This document shows positions 7,911 to 15,681 of a DNA stretch of 64,000 bases, piece after piece. The first letter of the stretch is position 1. Every line of letters starts with the position of its first letter. Below the pieces are notes generated by a model that made no database searches, was not told the origin of the DNA, and worked only from the letters and a program-made list of their open reading frames with translations. The position numbers and the translations under genes are program-made. Source of the stretch: a candidate division KSB1 bacterium (GTDB lineage: Bacteria > Zhuqueibacterota > Zhuqueibacteria > Thermofontimicrobiales > Thermofontimicrobiaceae); the NCBI GenBank assembly GCA_034506395.1, contig JAPDPQ010000029.1, positions 1-64,000 of the forward strand, read 5' to 3'.

Positions 7911-8025
7911 ATTGGGCTGAAAGAAGTCCTTATTATTATCAAACGGGACAAACGTAATTCGTTTGCGGAAAAGAAATCCGTTGGGTATTAAGATTAAGTT
8001 TATCTTCCCAACCGATAGATGAATA

Positions 8026-8172
8026 GATATCTGCAAAATGAAAATTTTGCTGTCATTCCGAACGAATCCGTCCGTCAGCCGACGGACTGAGGAGTGAGGA
8101 ATCTATATTTCTGATGCGATCAAATGATTAACCAGATTTCTCGCTTGGCTCGAAATGACATTCTGCAGAACT
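8026..8172. repeat. Composite palindromic element, copy D
   Basis: Outer CTGCAAAAT (8031-8039) and an altered CTGCAG arm (8163-8168) enclose a GTCATTCCGAAC...CGAAATGAC core (8052-8159). It occupies most of the 325-base gap before the next gene. It is closest to the copy at 1856-2012, including the inner GTCCGT hairpin, but its 3' arm has drifted. Confidence 0.65.
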
Positions 8173-8235
8173 CGGATAGATGAATTCAACGAATAAAAAA
8201 TTAAACTCCAAATATCTAACCAGGAGAGGTATTTT

Positions 8236-9480
8236 ATGCGAAAACTACTTTTGGCGGCGGTGATTGCGATTGTGGCAATTGGTTTAGTAATCCCAATTCA
8301 GGCGCAACAGAAAAGCAATCCTGAAAAACAACAAGCAGAGCTTCAGAAAAATGTCACGACGATATTCAAGAAGCATTGTGCCACTTCGGGCTGCCATCGA
8401 GGCCAGAATCCCAAGAAGAAATTGAATCTGGAGGCGGACAAATTCGTCGCTGCCGTGGTGGACGTCCCGAGCTTGCAAGTGGACTCGTTGAAACTAGTAG
8501 ATACAAAAAATCCTGAGAAGAGCTATCTGTTGATGAAGGTCAAAGGGACGAAAGGGATTGTCGGCGATCGGATGCCAGAGGAGGCACCGCCGTTGAAGGC
8601 CGAGGAGATCGCTGCCATCGAGCAGTGGATTATCAGCTTAAAAGTTGCAACACCTAAAGAAGGGACCGAGAAGGTTCCTGAGGGTGAAAAAAAAAGCCCA
8701 AAAATGAATGAAGAAGCGGCAGGGGATGGCTTTGAAGCCCCTCCTTTCTGGGCGACCCAGCTTATCAACCTGCCGACCACGCAGCCGATCGGGGAAAGAG
8801 AGCTTCTGTTTCGGGTATCGCATCGCTTTTTCCCTGCCGTGAGCGAAGGCTATGACCAGTATTACGGGCTGAATGGCCCTGCCAATATCCTCATCGGGCT
8901 GGGCTATGGGATTACCGATAATTTGAACATTGGTTTTGGGCATAGCAACTTCAACCACGAGTGGGAATTGGCAGTGCAATGGCGCATGGTGGAGCAGGGC
9001 AAACAATGGAATTTCCCGCTGTCGGTGAGTTTGAGGGCAAGTGGCAGTCTCATCACGCAAAAATCGGATGACGAATCGGTATTCCGTTCGGAGAACTTTA
9101 AATCCAATTGGCAATTGATGCTGTCACGGCAGTTCACCAATGCCCTGTCGCTGCTGCTGGTGCCGTCGTTCTCGACCAATACCTATTATCTCGATCCGTT
9201 GACGGAGAACACCTTTGCGCTGGGCACGGGCGCCAGGTTCATGTTCGTGGAAGACCTTTCTCTGGTCGGTGAATGGGCGCCAGTTCTGTCGGGCTATAAA
9301 TTCCGACATAATTATTGGGGATTGGGACTGGAGTACAAGGTCGGCGGACATGTGTTTCATGTCTTCGTCACCAATTCATTTGGCCTGACGTCAGACCAGT
9401 ACATTACGGGCGGAAATCTGGATATCAAGGATGGCGATTATCGGATCGGTTTTAATATTTATCGGACGTTCTGGTTCTAA
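8236..9480 (+). CDS. Cytochrome c domain fused to a DUF5777-type beta-barrel
   Basis: A 414-residue exported protein. A signal peptide (about 1-24) is followed by a mono-heme cytochrome-like domain with the unusual CX4CH site 'HCATSGCH' and a candidate distal Met in 'GDRMPEEAPPL'. A charged linker (about 135-165) leads to a barrel of about 240 residues with 'GLGYGITDNLNIGFG' and a terminal 'FNIYRTFWF', as in DUF5777 barrels ending in an aromatic residue. It is the second heme-plus-barrel protein in 6 kb and probably sits in the outer membrane with the heme domain in the periplasm. Electron transfer is inferred, not shown. AGGAGAGG precedes the start. Confidence 0.75.
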   Translation: MRKLLLAAVIAIVAIGLVIPIQAQQKSNPEKQQAELQKNVTTIFKKHCATSGCHRGQNPKKKLNLEADKFVAAVVDVPSLQVDSLKLVDTKNPEKSYLLMKVKGTKGIVGDRMPEEAPPLKAEEIAAIEQWIISLKVATPKEGTEKVPEGEKKSPKMNEEAAGDGFEAPPFWATQLINLPTTQPIGERELLFRVSHRFFPAVSEGYDQYYGLNGPANILIGLGYGITDNLNIGFGHSNFNHEWELAVQWRMVEQGKQWNFPLSVSLRASGSLITQKSDDESVFRSENFKSNWQLMLSRQFTNALSLLLVPSFSTNTYYLDPLTENTFALGTGARFMFVEDLSLVGEWAPVLSGYKFRHNYWGLGLEYKVGGHVFHVFVTNSFGLTSDQYITGGNLDIKDGDYRIGFNIYRTFWF

Positions 9481-9485
9481 TTGTG

Positions 9486-9536
9486 GGACAAGTTGGCAAC
9501 TTGTCCAATTGTAGGACAGGTTGCCAACCTGTCCTA
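9486..9536. terminator. Tandem perfect hairpins after the cytochrome-barrel gene
   Basis: Two perfect palindromes in a row: GGACAAGTT-GGC-AACTTGTCC (9486-9506) and TAGGACAGGTT-GCC-AACCTGTCCTA (9512-9536). Their loops are near complements, so the pair can also fold as one long hairpin. Position right after the stop suggests termination or mRNA 3'-end protection. Confidence 0.6.
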
Positions 9537-9632
9537 CAAATTTGGTCGCAGAATTAAATTTAAAAATTCATTTCTGAGGGCCAAACCTGACTCTGCTGAT
9601 TTCATTAATTCTTATGGTAAGGTTTGATTCTG

Positions 9633-9707
9633 ACATCCCCCTAAATCCCCCTTCAAAGGGGGACTTGCTATAGTTCGCCCCCTTTGAAGGGGGGACAGGG
9701 GGGATGT
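9633..9707. repeat. Complete ACATCCCCC...GGGGGATGT palindrome
   Basis: Left half ACATCCCCCTAAATCCCCC and right half CCCCCTTTGAAGGGGGGAC...GGGATGT are inverse copies, each holding its own TTCAAA/TTTGAA hairpin. A single half is at 6933. Downstream, AAATTAGCGGTC (9811-9822) is an inverse arm of the GACCGCTAATTT family. Together these explain the 375-base gap. Confidence 0.6.
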
Positions 9708-9855
9708 TAATGGGTGCCAAAATATTTATTTCGTTAATCTGACTACGAATTATGAATTTTCCAACTGCGCTAATTAAGGCATTAGCGAATCCATATGCTA
9801 GCGCACGTTGAAATTAGCGGTCTAAATTTCAAATCAAAAACAAGGAAATAAACCA

Positions 9856-10326
9856 ATGGCTTCTAACGGCAAAGGAATCGAAAAGCAATTGTTCGCTCTG
9901 TTTCTGGTGGCACTGGGTGGCTGGTTGCTCCATCTCAGGGTTCATCCATTTGCGGATAATCCGACCAATTATGTGCCATTCATTTTCGGTTTAATCAGCG
10001 TCTTTTTTGTGCCTATCTTGCTCAGCTTCCGAGCGACGTTTTTGGTCGGCTATCTGCTGAACGGCTTTAGCGTAGTGATCGGCGTGGTGGCGATGATAAC
10101 CTTCAGTTTGTCGGGCTTATCCAGTCCCGTAACATTTTCGGATGTAGTATTGCGAACGACCCTGCCGCATAATGTGATTTTGTTATCCAAACTGTTCATT
10201 GGGCAGATGGTGCTGTTCCATTATTATCCCACGGGATTGGGCAGAGTGTTTACGGCTTGGTGGTGGGCGAGGCATTTTGTGTATGTGGCGACGGTTTTTG
10301 CGGTGGGGCATTTGGTGATCAGGTAA
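9856..10326 (+). CDS. Membrane protein of unknown function (4 helices)
   Basis: I do not recognise this 156-residue protein. It has about four hydrophobic segments (roughly 11-27, 38-58, 64-87 and 104-121, with a further one near the C-terminus). Conserved-looking polar residues within the membrane part include His26, His30 and 'FHYYPTG'. AAGGAAAT precedes the start. A 32-residue single-span protein follows 47 bases later and may be a partner. No enzyme motif was seen. Confidence 0.6.
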   Translation: MASNGKGIEKQLFALFLVALGGWLLHLRVHPFADNPTNYVPFIFGLISVFFVPILLSFRATFLVGYLLNGFSVVIGVVAMITFSLSGLSSPVTFSDVVLRTTLPHNVILLSKLFIGQMVLFHYYPTGLGRVFTAWWWARHFVYVATVFAVGHLVIR

Positions 10327-10373
10327 TTGGGTAACTGGGTAATTAAGGCAATTGGTTAATGGGAGATTGAGAG

Positions 10374-10472
10374 ATGCTAAAACATTTTATGCGTGGCAAA
10401 CTGGGGTGGTGGATTCTGCATGTGATCGTGGTGCTGATGGTGTTGGCGTTGGGATATTTTGTGCAATTTTGA
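10374..10472 (+). CDS. 32-residue single-span membrane peptide
   Basis: The product starts 'MLKHFMRGKLGWWILH' and is mostly one hydrophobic helix (about 12-30), positive inside at the N-terminus. A GGGAGATTGAGAG stretch lies just before ATG 10374, giving a usable ribosome binding site. It follows the 156-residue membrane protein on the same strand, so a small accessory subunit is possible. The intervening DNA contains GGTAATTGGGTAACTGGG repeat sequence. Reality as a gene rests on the start signal, the helix and the position only. Confidence 0.45.
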   Translation: MLKHFMRGKLGWWILHVIVVLMVLALGYFVQF

Positions 10473-10513
10473 CATTACTTAGTCAGATTATTTAATTCAC
10501 CACTGTTTACGGG

Positions 10514-10606
10514 GTCATTTCGAGCGAAGCGAGAAATCTGTTTATCAAACCGACTAATACTTAAACATACAGATTCCTTACTCCGCTTCGCTTCGTTCGG
10601 AATGAC
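10514..10606. repeat. GTCATTTCGAGC...GGAATGAC palindrome
   Basis: A further copy of the GTCATTCCGAAC family, with arms GTCATTTCGAGCGAAGCGAG and CGCTTCGTTCGGAATGAC. Lies between the small membrane peptide and the CBS gene. Confidence 0.65.
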
Positions 10607-10704
10607 TCGACTAAGCTCAATATGACTAAGTAGTGTTAATTAATATAAGACAACAAGGCATCTTGTTCTGCAGTAGGTTTGTGATGTTTTAATGCAAAAA
10701 AGTT

Positions 10705-10771
10705 CCAACGGAAAGAAACAACCCAACTGATATTTGTTTTTTTCATCCGTTGGGTTGTTTCAATCCGTTGG
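10705..10771. repeat. CCAACGGA...TCCGTTGG palindrome, complete copy
   Basis: A 23-nt left arm (10705-10727, CCAACGGAAAGAAACAACCC plus AAC) pairs with the right arm (10749-10771, beginning GTTGGGTTGTTTC), with only small mismatches. Single arms occur at 1056 and 4852 and a relative at 41928. It ends about 50 bases before the CBS start codon. Confidence 0.65.
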
Positions 10772-10819
10772 GCATTGACGATTTCTTCTCATTGACTTTA
10801 TTTTTAAGGAGCCGCAGGA

Positions 10820-11260
10820 ATGAAAGTAAAAGACATCTTAGCTGCAAAAGGGACACATGTCGTTACGATCAATCAGGAAGCTACAGTCTACGAAGCCTTG
10901 GAGACATTTGCTGCTAATCGGGTAGGGTCATTATTGGTACTGGACGAGAAAGGAGGCATTGTGGGCATCGTTGCTGCCAGAGATGCGCTGATGGCTGTTT
11001 TGCGAGCCTGCGATGAAATTCGGAAAATCAAAGTAAAGGAAATCATGACCAAAAATATTATTATCGGTGATCCAGAAGACGATCTGGATAGCGTTGAGGT
11101 GATCATGACCGAGAACCGTATCCGCCATCTGCCGATCATCAAGGACAACAAATTGGCTGGCATCGTCTCCATCGGCGATGTGGTTAAGGCCCAGTTGAAA
11201 AATATTCATGTGGAGAACCGATATTTGAAGGATTATATTTTGGGGAAATATCCAGCTTGA
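10820..11260 (+). CDS. CBS-pair domain protein
   Basis: A 146-residue protein made of just two CBS domains (about 1-66 and 72-135), the unit that binds adenine nucleotides such as AMP, ATP or SAM and signals energy state. The typical 'ANRVGSLLVLDEKGGIVGIVAARD' and 'ENRIRHLPIIKDNKLAGIVSIGDVV' stretches are present. No catalytic domain is attached, so it must act on another protein. AAGGAGCCGCAGG precedes the ATG. The rubredoxin gene follows on the same strand 138 bases on. Confidence 0.92.
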   Translation: MKVKDILAAKGTHVVTINQEATVYEALETFAANRVGSLLVLDEKGGIVGIVAARDALMAVLRACDEIRKIKVKEIMTKNIIIGDPEDDLDSVEVIMTENRIRHLPIIKDNKLAGIVSIGDVVKAQLKNIHVENRYLKDYILGKYPA

Positions 11261-11310
11261 TTTTGATTTCGGATTTTAGAATTCGGATTTCGGAATTATT
11301 ACTTGACATA

Positions 11311-11344
11311 ACTGATTCCATTGCTTCAAGCGATGGAATCAGTG
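11311..11344. repeat. CTGATTCCAT hairpin before rubredoxin
   Basis: ACTGATTCCAT...ATGGAATCAGT hairpin sharing its core with the one at 7278-7313. It lies about 55 bases before the rubredoxin start and could end the CBS transcript. Confidence 0.5.
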
Positions 11345-11398
11345 TGAAATCCTAAACCGTAATAGGGATAAAATTATAACCAATTAAGGAGACTCATC

Positions 11399-11560
11399 AT
11401 GCAAAAGTACGTCTGCCAGGTGTGTGGCTATGTGTACGATCCCGCTGAAGGCGATCCCGATGGCGGCATTAAACCAGGGACCAAATTCGAAGACATCCCC
11501 GACGATTGGGTGTGCCCAGTCTGCGGCGCTGACAAGAGCCAGTTCGAACCGACAGATTAA
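11399..11560 (+). CDS. Rubredoxin
   Basis: A 53-residue one-iron electron carrier with both knuckles: '[16 protein letters not shown]' (Cys6, Cys9) and '[15 protein letters not shown]' (Cys39, Cys42). The length and the conserved Tyr and Trp are standard for the family. TTAAGGAG lies just before ATG 11399. In anaerobes rubredoxin feeds superoxide reductase and rubrerythrins, both of which are encoded in this window, so this is their likely electron donor. Confidence 0.96.
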   Translation: MQKYVCQVCGYVYDPAEGDPDGGIKPGTKFEDIPDDWVCPVCGADKSQFEPTD

Positions 11561-11722
11561 TTGGTAGTTCTGTTACGCATTGATTTAACAATTTAGCTTT
11601 GGATGATTTGAGTGGTTGGGGACACTTATCAGTAATCAGTGGTCAGTGATCAGTAGGTCAGTGGGGCAATATTTTATGCTCGCAAAATCTACTCGCTAAG
11701 GGTTGAAATGCTGAACTGATCA

Positions 11723-11954
11723 GTCATTGCGAGGAGCGAAGCGACAAAGCAATCAACTTTTTATGAAGCGATTGCTTCGCTTCCAGTGTGTGTGAAATCG
11801 TCTGATTTTTCTGTCATTCCGAACGGAGCGCAGCGGAGTGAGGAATCTATATGTCTCGAAAACATTTGGTATTAACCAGATTCCTCGCTTCGCTCGGAAT
11901 GACATTACAATAATACATTCAATGTTTTCACACAGTATGTTAGTTCGCAATGAC
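11723..11954. repeat. Nested palindromic elements
   Basis: An outer GTCATTGCGAGG element (5' arm 11723-11754, 3' end CGCAATGAC at 11946-11954) is interrupted by a GTGTGTGAAA...TTTTCACACA palindrome. That in turn contains a complete GTCATTCCGAAC...CTCGGAATGAC element (11813-11903). This explains most of the 518-base gap before korA; a TCAGTAATCAGTGGTCAGTG stretch lies near 11628-11662. Confidence 0.7.
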
Positions 11955-12078
11955 ATTTTTTAAGTCATGTGACAAATTAAGCCTTAATGAGTAGACTTAC
12001 TCAACCGACTTGACCACTTAACAACTCAACCAATTGATCACCCAACCACTCAACGAATCCATAAAACAGGAGCAATCG

Positions 12079-13824
12079 ATGATTATCAATAATATGACGA
12101 TATTAATGGGCGGTGATGCAGGGCAGGGGCTGGATTCTACGGGGTCTGGTTTTTGTAAATCTTTAGCTCGGGCGGGCTTGCAGGTTTTCAGTGTGCAGGA
12201 CAATCGTTCTCGCATTCGTGGCGGGCATAATTTCTATGTGATCAAGACATCGGACCAGCCGATCGTTAGTTGGACTGAGCCTGTGCAGGTGCTGATTGCG
12301 CTCACCGAAGAATCGGTCGGCATTCATCAATCGAAGATTGTGCCAAGCGGTGCTGTGATTTTCGATTCAGAGATGAACGTGGATCAGGAAGCGCTGAAGC
12401 AAAAGCAGATCAAACCCATCGCTGTGCCGTTGGGCAAAATTGCCCAGGAGGTGGGCGGCAGCAAGGTGATGGCCAATACCGCAGCTCTGGGCGCTCTGGC
12501 TGGGCTGACACAATTTCCCATGGAGCATATCTTCTCGGTCATCAGAGATAATTTCAAGAAAAAAGGCGAGCAGGTGGTCGAGATCAATGCCAAAGTTTCG
12601 CAGGGGGCGTATGATTTTGTGCGGCAAAATTATCCCGATTCGTTCGGCTGGAAATTGCAGGCGGTGAAGGCGCCCGAGCGGATGGTGATGAATGGGAATG
12701 AAGCGATTGCATTGGGAGCATTGGTGGGCGGCTGCAATTTCACGGCTGCCTATCCCATGACGCCAGGCACTTCCATTTTTGAATGGCTGAACAAAAACGC
12801 TGACAAATATGGCATCGTTTCTAAGCAGGCGGAGGACGAGATCGCTGCGATCAACATGGCCATCGGCGCAGCGCATGTTGGTGCCAGGGCGCTGGTCCCG
12901 ACCTCAGGCGGCGGCTTCTCGTTGATGGTCGAGGCGCTGGGATTGGCGGGCATGACCGAGACGCCCGTGGTGATCGTGCTGGCGCAGCGGCCAGGTCCGT
13001 CTACGGGATTGGCCACTCGCACTGAGCAGGCCGATCTGCTATTTGCGCTTCATGCCTCCCAGGGCGAATTTCCCAGATTCATCATTGCCCCAGGCGATAC
13101 CAAACAATGTTTTGAAGCAGGCGCTCGGGCGTTCAATCTGGCGGAAAAATATCAGGCGCCAGCAATTATTTTGACAGATGATTTTCTGGCCACATCAAAT
13201 CGAACGATTGATAAATCGGAAATTGATTTTAGCAAGATTAAAATTGAACGAGGCAAATTGTTGACCGATGCCGATCTGGATCGTTTCCAGGGGGAATATA
13301 AACGTCATGCGTATGTGGAAGATGGTGTATCGCCCCGAGCTCTGCCAGGTCATCCCAAAGCCGTGTTCCGAACCACCAGCGATGAGCACAACGAGGTGGG
13401 CGAGATCATCGAGGATGCCGAGACCCGCATCAGAATGCACGAGAAGCGGATGAAGAAATTGGAGACGGCGCTGCCTGACATGAACGGACCGATTCTGTAC
13501 GGACCCGAAATAGCTGAGACCACGTTTATTTGTTGGGGCTCGACTTTGGCACCATTGCAGGCTGCGGTTCAAGAGTTAAATCAAACCAAAAAGAACAGCG
13601 CCAACATTTTGCAGTTTGTCGATCTCTGGCCGCTCAATGAACAGAAGATTCGGCCGTATTTCAAAAAAGCAGGGAGGCTGATCGCTGTGGAAGGCAATTT
13701 TACAGGCCAACTGGCAACGCTGCTGAAGATGACGTTGGGCATCGAGGTGGCTGGCAAGATTTTGAAATACGATGGTCGGCCGTTTTCGCCTGAGTATATT
13801 TTGAGGCAGTTTGAGAAGTTTTGA
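12079..13824 (+). CDS. korA: 2-oxoacid:ferredoxin oxidoreductase, fused gamma-alpha subunit
   Basis: Part of the enzyme that oxidises 2-oxoglutarate or a related 2-oxoacid to an acyl-CoA with reduction of ferredoxin. Residues 1-190 form the gamma domain ('GGDAGQGLDSTGSGFC', 'RSRIRGGHNFY'). Residues about 200-581 form the alpha pyrimidine-binding and following domains ('AAYPMTPGTSIFEWL', 'QAEDEIAAINMAIGAAHVGA', 'PTSGGGFSLMVEALGLAG'). CAGGAG sits before ATG 12079. The beta subunit gene is at 14698, separated by a toxin-antitoxin pair. Substrate is inferred; the gamma-alpha fusion is typical of KorAB-type enzymes. Confidence 0.9.
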   Translation: MIINNMTILMGGDAGQGLDSTGSGFCKSLARAGLQVFSVQDNRSRIRGGHNFYVIKTSDQPIVSWTEPVQVLIALTEESVGIHQSKIVPSGAVIFDSEMNVDQEALKQKQIKPIAVPLGKIAQEVGGSKVMANTAALGALAGLTQFPMEHIFSVIRDNFKKKGEQVVEINAKVSQGAYDFVRQNYPDSFGWKLQAVKAPERMVMNGNEAIALGALVGGCNFTAAYPMTPGTSIFEWLNKNADKYGIVSKQAEDEIAAINMAIGAAHVGARALVPTSGGGFSLMVEALGLAGMTETPVVIVLAQRPGPSTGLATRTEQADLLFALHASQGEFPRFIIAPGDTKQCFEAGARAFNLAEKYQAPAIILTDDFLATSNRTIDKSEIDFSKIKIERGKLLTDADLDRFQGEYKRHAYVEDGVSPRALPGHPKAVFRTTSDEHNEVGEIIEDAETRIRMHEKRMKKLETALPDMNGPILYGPEIAETTFICWGSTLAPLQAAVQELNQTKKNSANILQFVDLWPLNEQKIRPYFKKAGRLIAVEGNFTGQLATLLKMTLGIEVAGKILKYDGRPFSPEYILRQFEKF

Positions 13825-13845
13825 GACCGCTAATTTCGCTAATTT
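13825..13845. repeat. GACCGCTAATTT repeat arm after korA
   Basis: Starts at the base after the stop codon of korA and matches the arm at 3391 over its whole length. Other members are at 22023-22110 and, inverted, at 9811-9822 and near 6868. Confidence 0.55.
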
Positions 13846-13871
13846 TTCGAATTGCACGAATTGGAATAATT

Positions 13872-13900
13872 CCTTTCAAAAGTTCCAAATCTTTGAAAGG
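13872..13900. repeat. CCTTTCAAA/TTTGAAAGG hairpin, possible operator
   Basis: Perfect 9-bp inverted repeat with an 11-nt loop, ending 10 bases before a TATAAT hexamer at 13911-13916. It resembles the hairpin at 419-448. It may terminate korA transcription, or serve as an operator for the toxin-antitoxin pair. Confidence 0.5.
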
Positions 13901-13930
13901 ATTATTATGCTATAATGAGGTATGGGAATA

Positions 13931-14152
13931 ATGGAAGCAATTCAAATAAAATCCACAAATGGCGACCTTACAATTAAGATTGATAAATCAAAAATCGATC
14001 TGGATGTCATTCTTGAATTTTTGGACCGCTTACGAGTGGAGTTTTTAGCCCAAAAAATTGATTTCGATAAAGAAATACTCAAAATATCGGATGAGATTAA
14101 AGAGAACTGGTGGAGCAGAAATAAAGAAAGATTCGTTGCGGAAGTAAAATGA
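13931..14152 (+). CDS. Putative antitoxin partner of the PIN toxin
   Basis: A 73-residue protein, 'MEAIQIKSTNGDLTIKIDKS...', with a short beta-rich N-terminus and a charged helical remainder, as in small antitoxins. Its stop codon region overlaps the start of the PIN gene (ATGA), so the two are translated together. ATG 13931 has GAGG ten bases upstream; ATG 13922 in frame is too close to it. A TATAAT at 13911-13916 lies just ahead, allowing own transcription. The antitoxin role comes from position and size, not from a recognised domain. Confidence 0.65.
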   Translation: MEAIQIKSTNGDLTIKIDKSKIDLDVILEFLDRLRVEFLAQKIDFDKEILKISDEIKENWWSRNKERFVAEVK

Positions 14153-14559
14153 AAATTGTAATCGATACCAATATTCTTTTTTCTGCTCTTTTATCGAAAG
14201 AAACCTCATTAAGAAAGACTCTGTTCAGCAGGGATAATTATTTCTATTCTCCAAACTTTGTTGTGGCTGAAATCTTTAAACACAAAGAGCGAATCCTGAA
14301 ATATTCGAAATCCGAGGAATCGGATGTCTATGAATTCTTAAATAGCATTCTAAAAAAGATCAATTTCGTGAACGAAGATTTTATTTCGATCGAGAATTGG
14401 CAGGAGGCTTTTAGACTTTGTTCAGATATTGATCAAAAAGATACTCCGTTTGTCGCTCTTGCATTAGAGCTGAACGCTATGCTATGGACTGGAGATAATA
14501 AGCTGAAGCGAGGATTGATTGCAAAAGGATTTAATAGCTTTTTTGTTCCAGACTTTTGA
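14149..14559 (+). CDS. PIN-domain ribonuclease (VapC-like toxin)
   Basis: A 136-residue PIN domain, the RNA-cleaving fold of VapC-type toxins. The metal-binding acids are visible: Asp6 in 'VIDTNILFSALL', Glu in 'VVAEIFKHKE', Asp in 'DQKDTPFVALAL' and Asp in 'WTGDNKL'. It overlaps the upstream small gene by four bases (ATGA). The pair sits between korA and korB, an unusual place on the same strand. Target RNA is unknown. Confidence 0.85.
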   Translation: MKIVIDTNILFSALLSKETSLRKTLFSRDNYFYSPNFVVAEIFKHKERILKYSKSEESDVYEFLNSILKKINFVNEDFISIENWQEAFRLCSDIDQKDTPFVALALELNAMLWTGDNKLKRGLIAKGFNSFFVPDF

Positions 14560-14697
14560 TGCCTAAGATTGCTGAATAAAGCGAAAGCGGTTTTTCAAAG
14601 ATTTGTTAGAAAAGGTGGTTCGAGTACTATAAAGAAATTGAATTGGCAATTCGGATGGTGAATTGAAAATTGTTAATTGATAACTATCGAGGAAAAC

Positions 14698-15561
14698 ATG
14701 GCAGAAGTCAAAGATTACGAAACCCATCATAAACCGACCTGGTGTCCTGGCTGTGGCAATTATGGGATCTGGAATTCACTGAAAGCGGCATTGGCTAATC
14801 AAAATATAGCACCGCACCAGGTCTTGATTGTCTCAGGCATTGGTTGTGGCAGCAAGCTGCCTGATTATACATATGCAAATGGCTTCATGAGCTTGCACGG
14901 CCGTCCGCTTCCTGTGGCTACTGGGGCTCATTTAGCGAATCATGAATTGAAAATCATATTGACCCACGGAGATGGCGATGGCTATAGCATGGGCGGCAAC
15001 CATTTCATCCACGCTATTCGGCGCAATATCGATGTGGTAGATATTTATCAGAACAATAAAGTCTATGGCTTAACTAAAGGGCAGTATTCGCCAACCAGCG
15101 ACAAAGGTTTTATTTCGAAAACAACCTTGAATGGCTCGATCGAGGAAAGCGTGAATCCCATTGCCATTGCTATTGCCCAGGGAGCAACTTTTGTGTCCCG
15201 TGGCTTTGCTGGTGATATGAAACATCTCACCTGGCTGATCGAACAGGCATTGCAACACAAAGGCTACAGCCTGGTCGATGTTTTCCAACCCTGTGTCAGC
15301 TTCAATAAAGTAAATACCTATCAGTGGTACATGAAGCGAGTCTATAAACTGCAGGACGATACCGATTACGATGTGACCAATCGCACGCTGGCGTTTGAAA
15401 AATCGCTGGAATGGGGCGATAAAATTCCCATTGGGATTTTTTATCAGGTGAAAGGCAAGCTGACCTACGCAGATCAGTTGCCCGTGCTGAAAAAAGGCGC
15501 TATGGTGAAACAAGCAATGAGAACCAGTGTGCCCGAAGAGGTGAAGAATCAGTTTGTTTAA
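14698..15561 (+). CDS. korB: 2-oxoacid:ferredoxin oxidoreductase, beta subunit
   Basis: Binds thiamine diphosphate and the iron-sulfur cluster of the KorAB enzyme. The 287-residue protein has 'TWCPGCGNYGIWNSL', 'SGIGCGSKLPDY', the TPP/Mg motif 'HGDGDGYSMGGNHFIHAIRRN', and 'NNKVYGLTKGQYSPTS'. The cluster cysteines are Cys16 and Cys19, a third near 'GIGCGS' and a fourth in 'QPCVSFN'. In many relatives the third is 'GIGCSS'; here it is GCGS. CGAGGAAAAC precedes ATG 14698. It completes the enzyme begun at 12079. Confidence 0.93.
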   Translation: MAEVKDYETHHKPTWCPGCGNYGIWNSLKAALANQNIAPHQVLIVSGIGCGSKLPDYTYANGFMSLHGRPLPVATGAHLANHELKIILTHGDGDGYSMGGNHFIHAIRRNIDVVDIYQNNKVYGLTKGQYSPTSDKGFISKTTLNGSIEESVNPIAIAIAQGATFVSRGFAGDMKHLTWLIEQALQHKGYSLVDVFQPCVSFNKVNTYQWYMKRVYKLQDDTDYDVTNRTLAFEKSLEWGDKIPIGIFYQVKGKLTYADQLPVLKKGAMVKQAMRTSVPEEVKNQFV

Positions 15562-15600
15562 TTTTTGCTCATTTAGAGTTAAGTTGAGAGATGGAAAGAT

Positions 15601-15642
15601 GGATTAATGGAGTAGTGCGATATTTCATAGCTTCATTAATCC
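15601..15642. terminator. Inverted repeat after korB
   Basis: GGATTAATG (15601-15609) pairs with CATTAATCC (15634-15642), within a stretch that also has TGGAGT/ACTCCA. It is related in style to the repeat at 1773-1839. Termination is possible; no T run is present. Confidence 0.4.
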
Positions 15643-15681
15643 AAAACTCCAGTTAACATTTTTTTATGAGGAGAATAAAAC

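Noticed and set aside
12034-12078. Earlier start for korA
   Set aside because: ATG 12079 has CAGGAG upstream and matches the usual start of the gamma domain.
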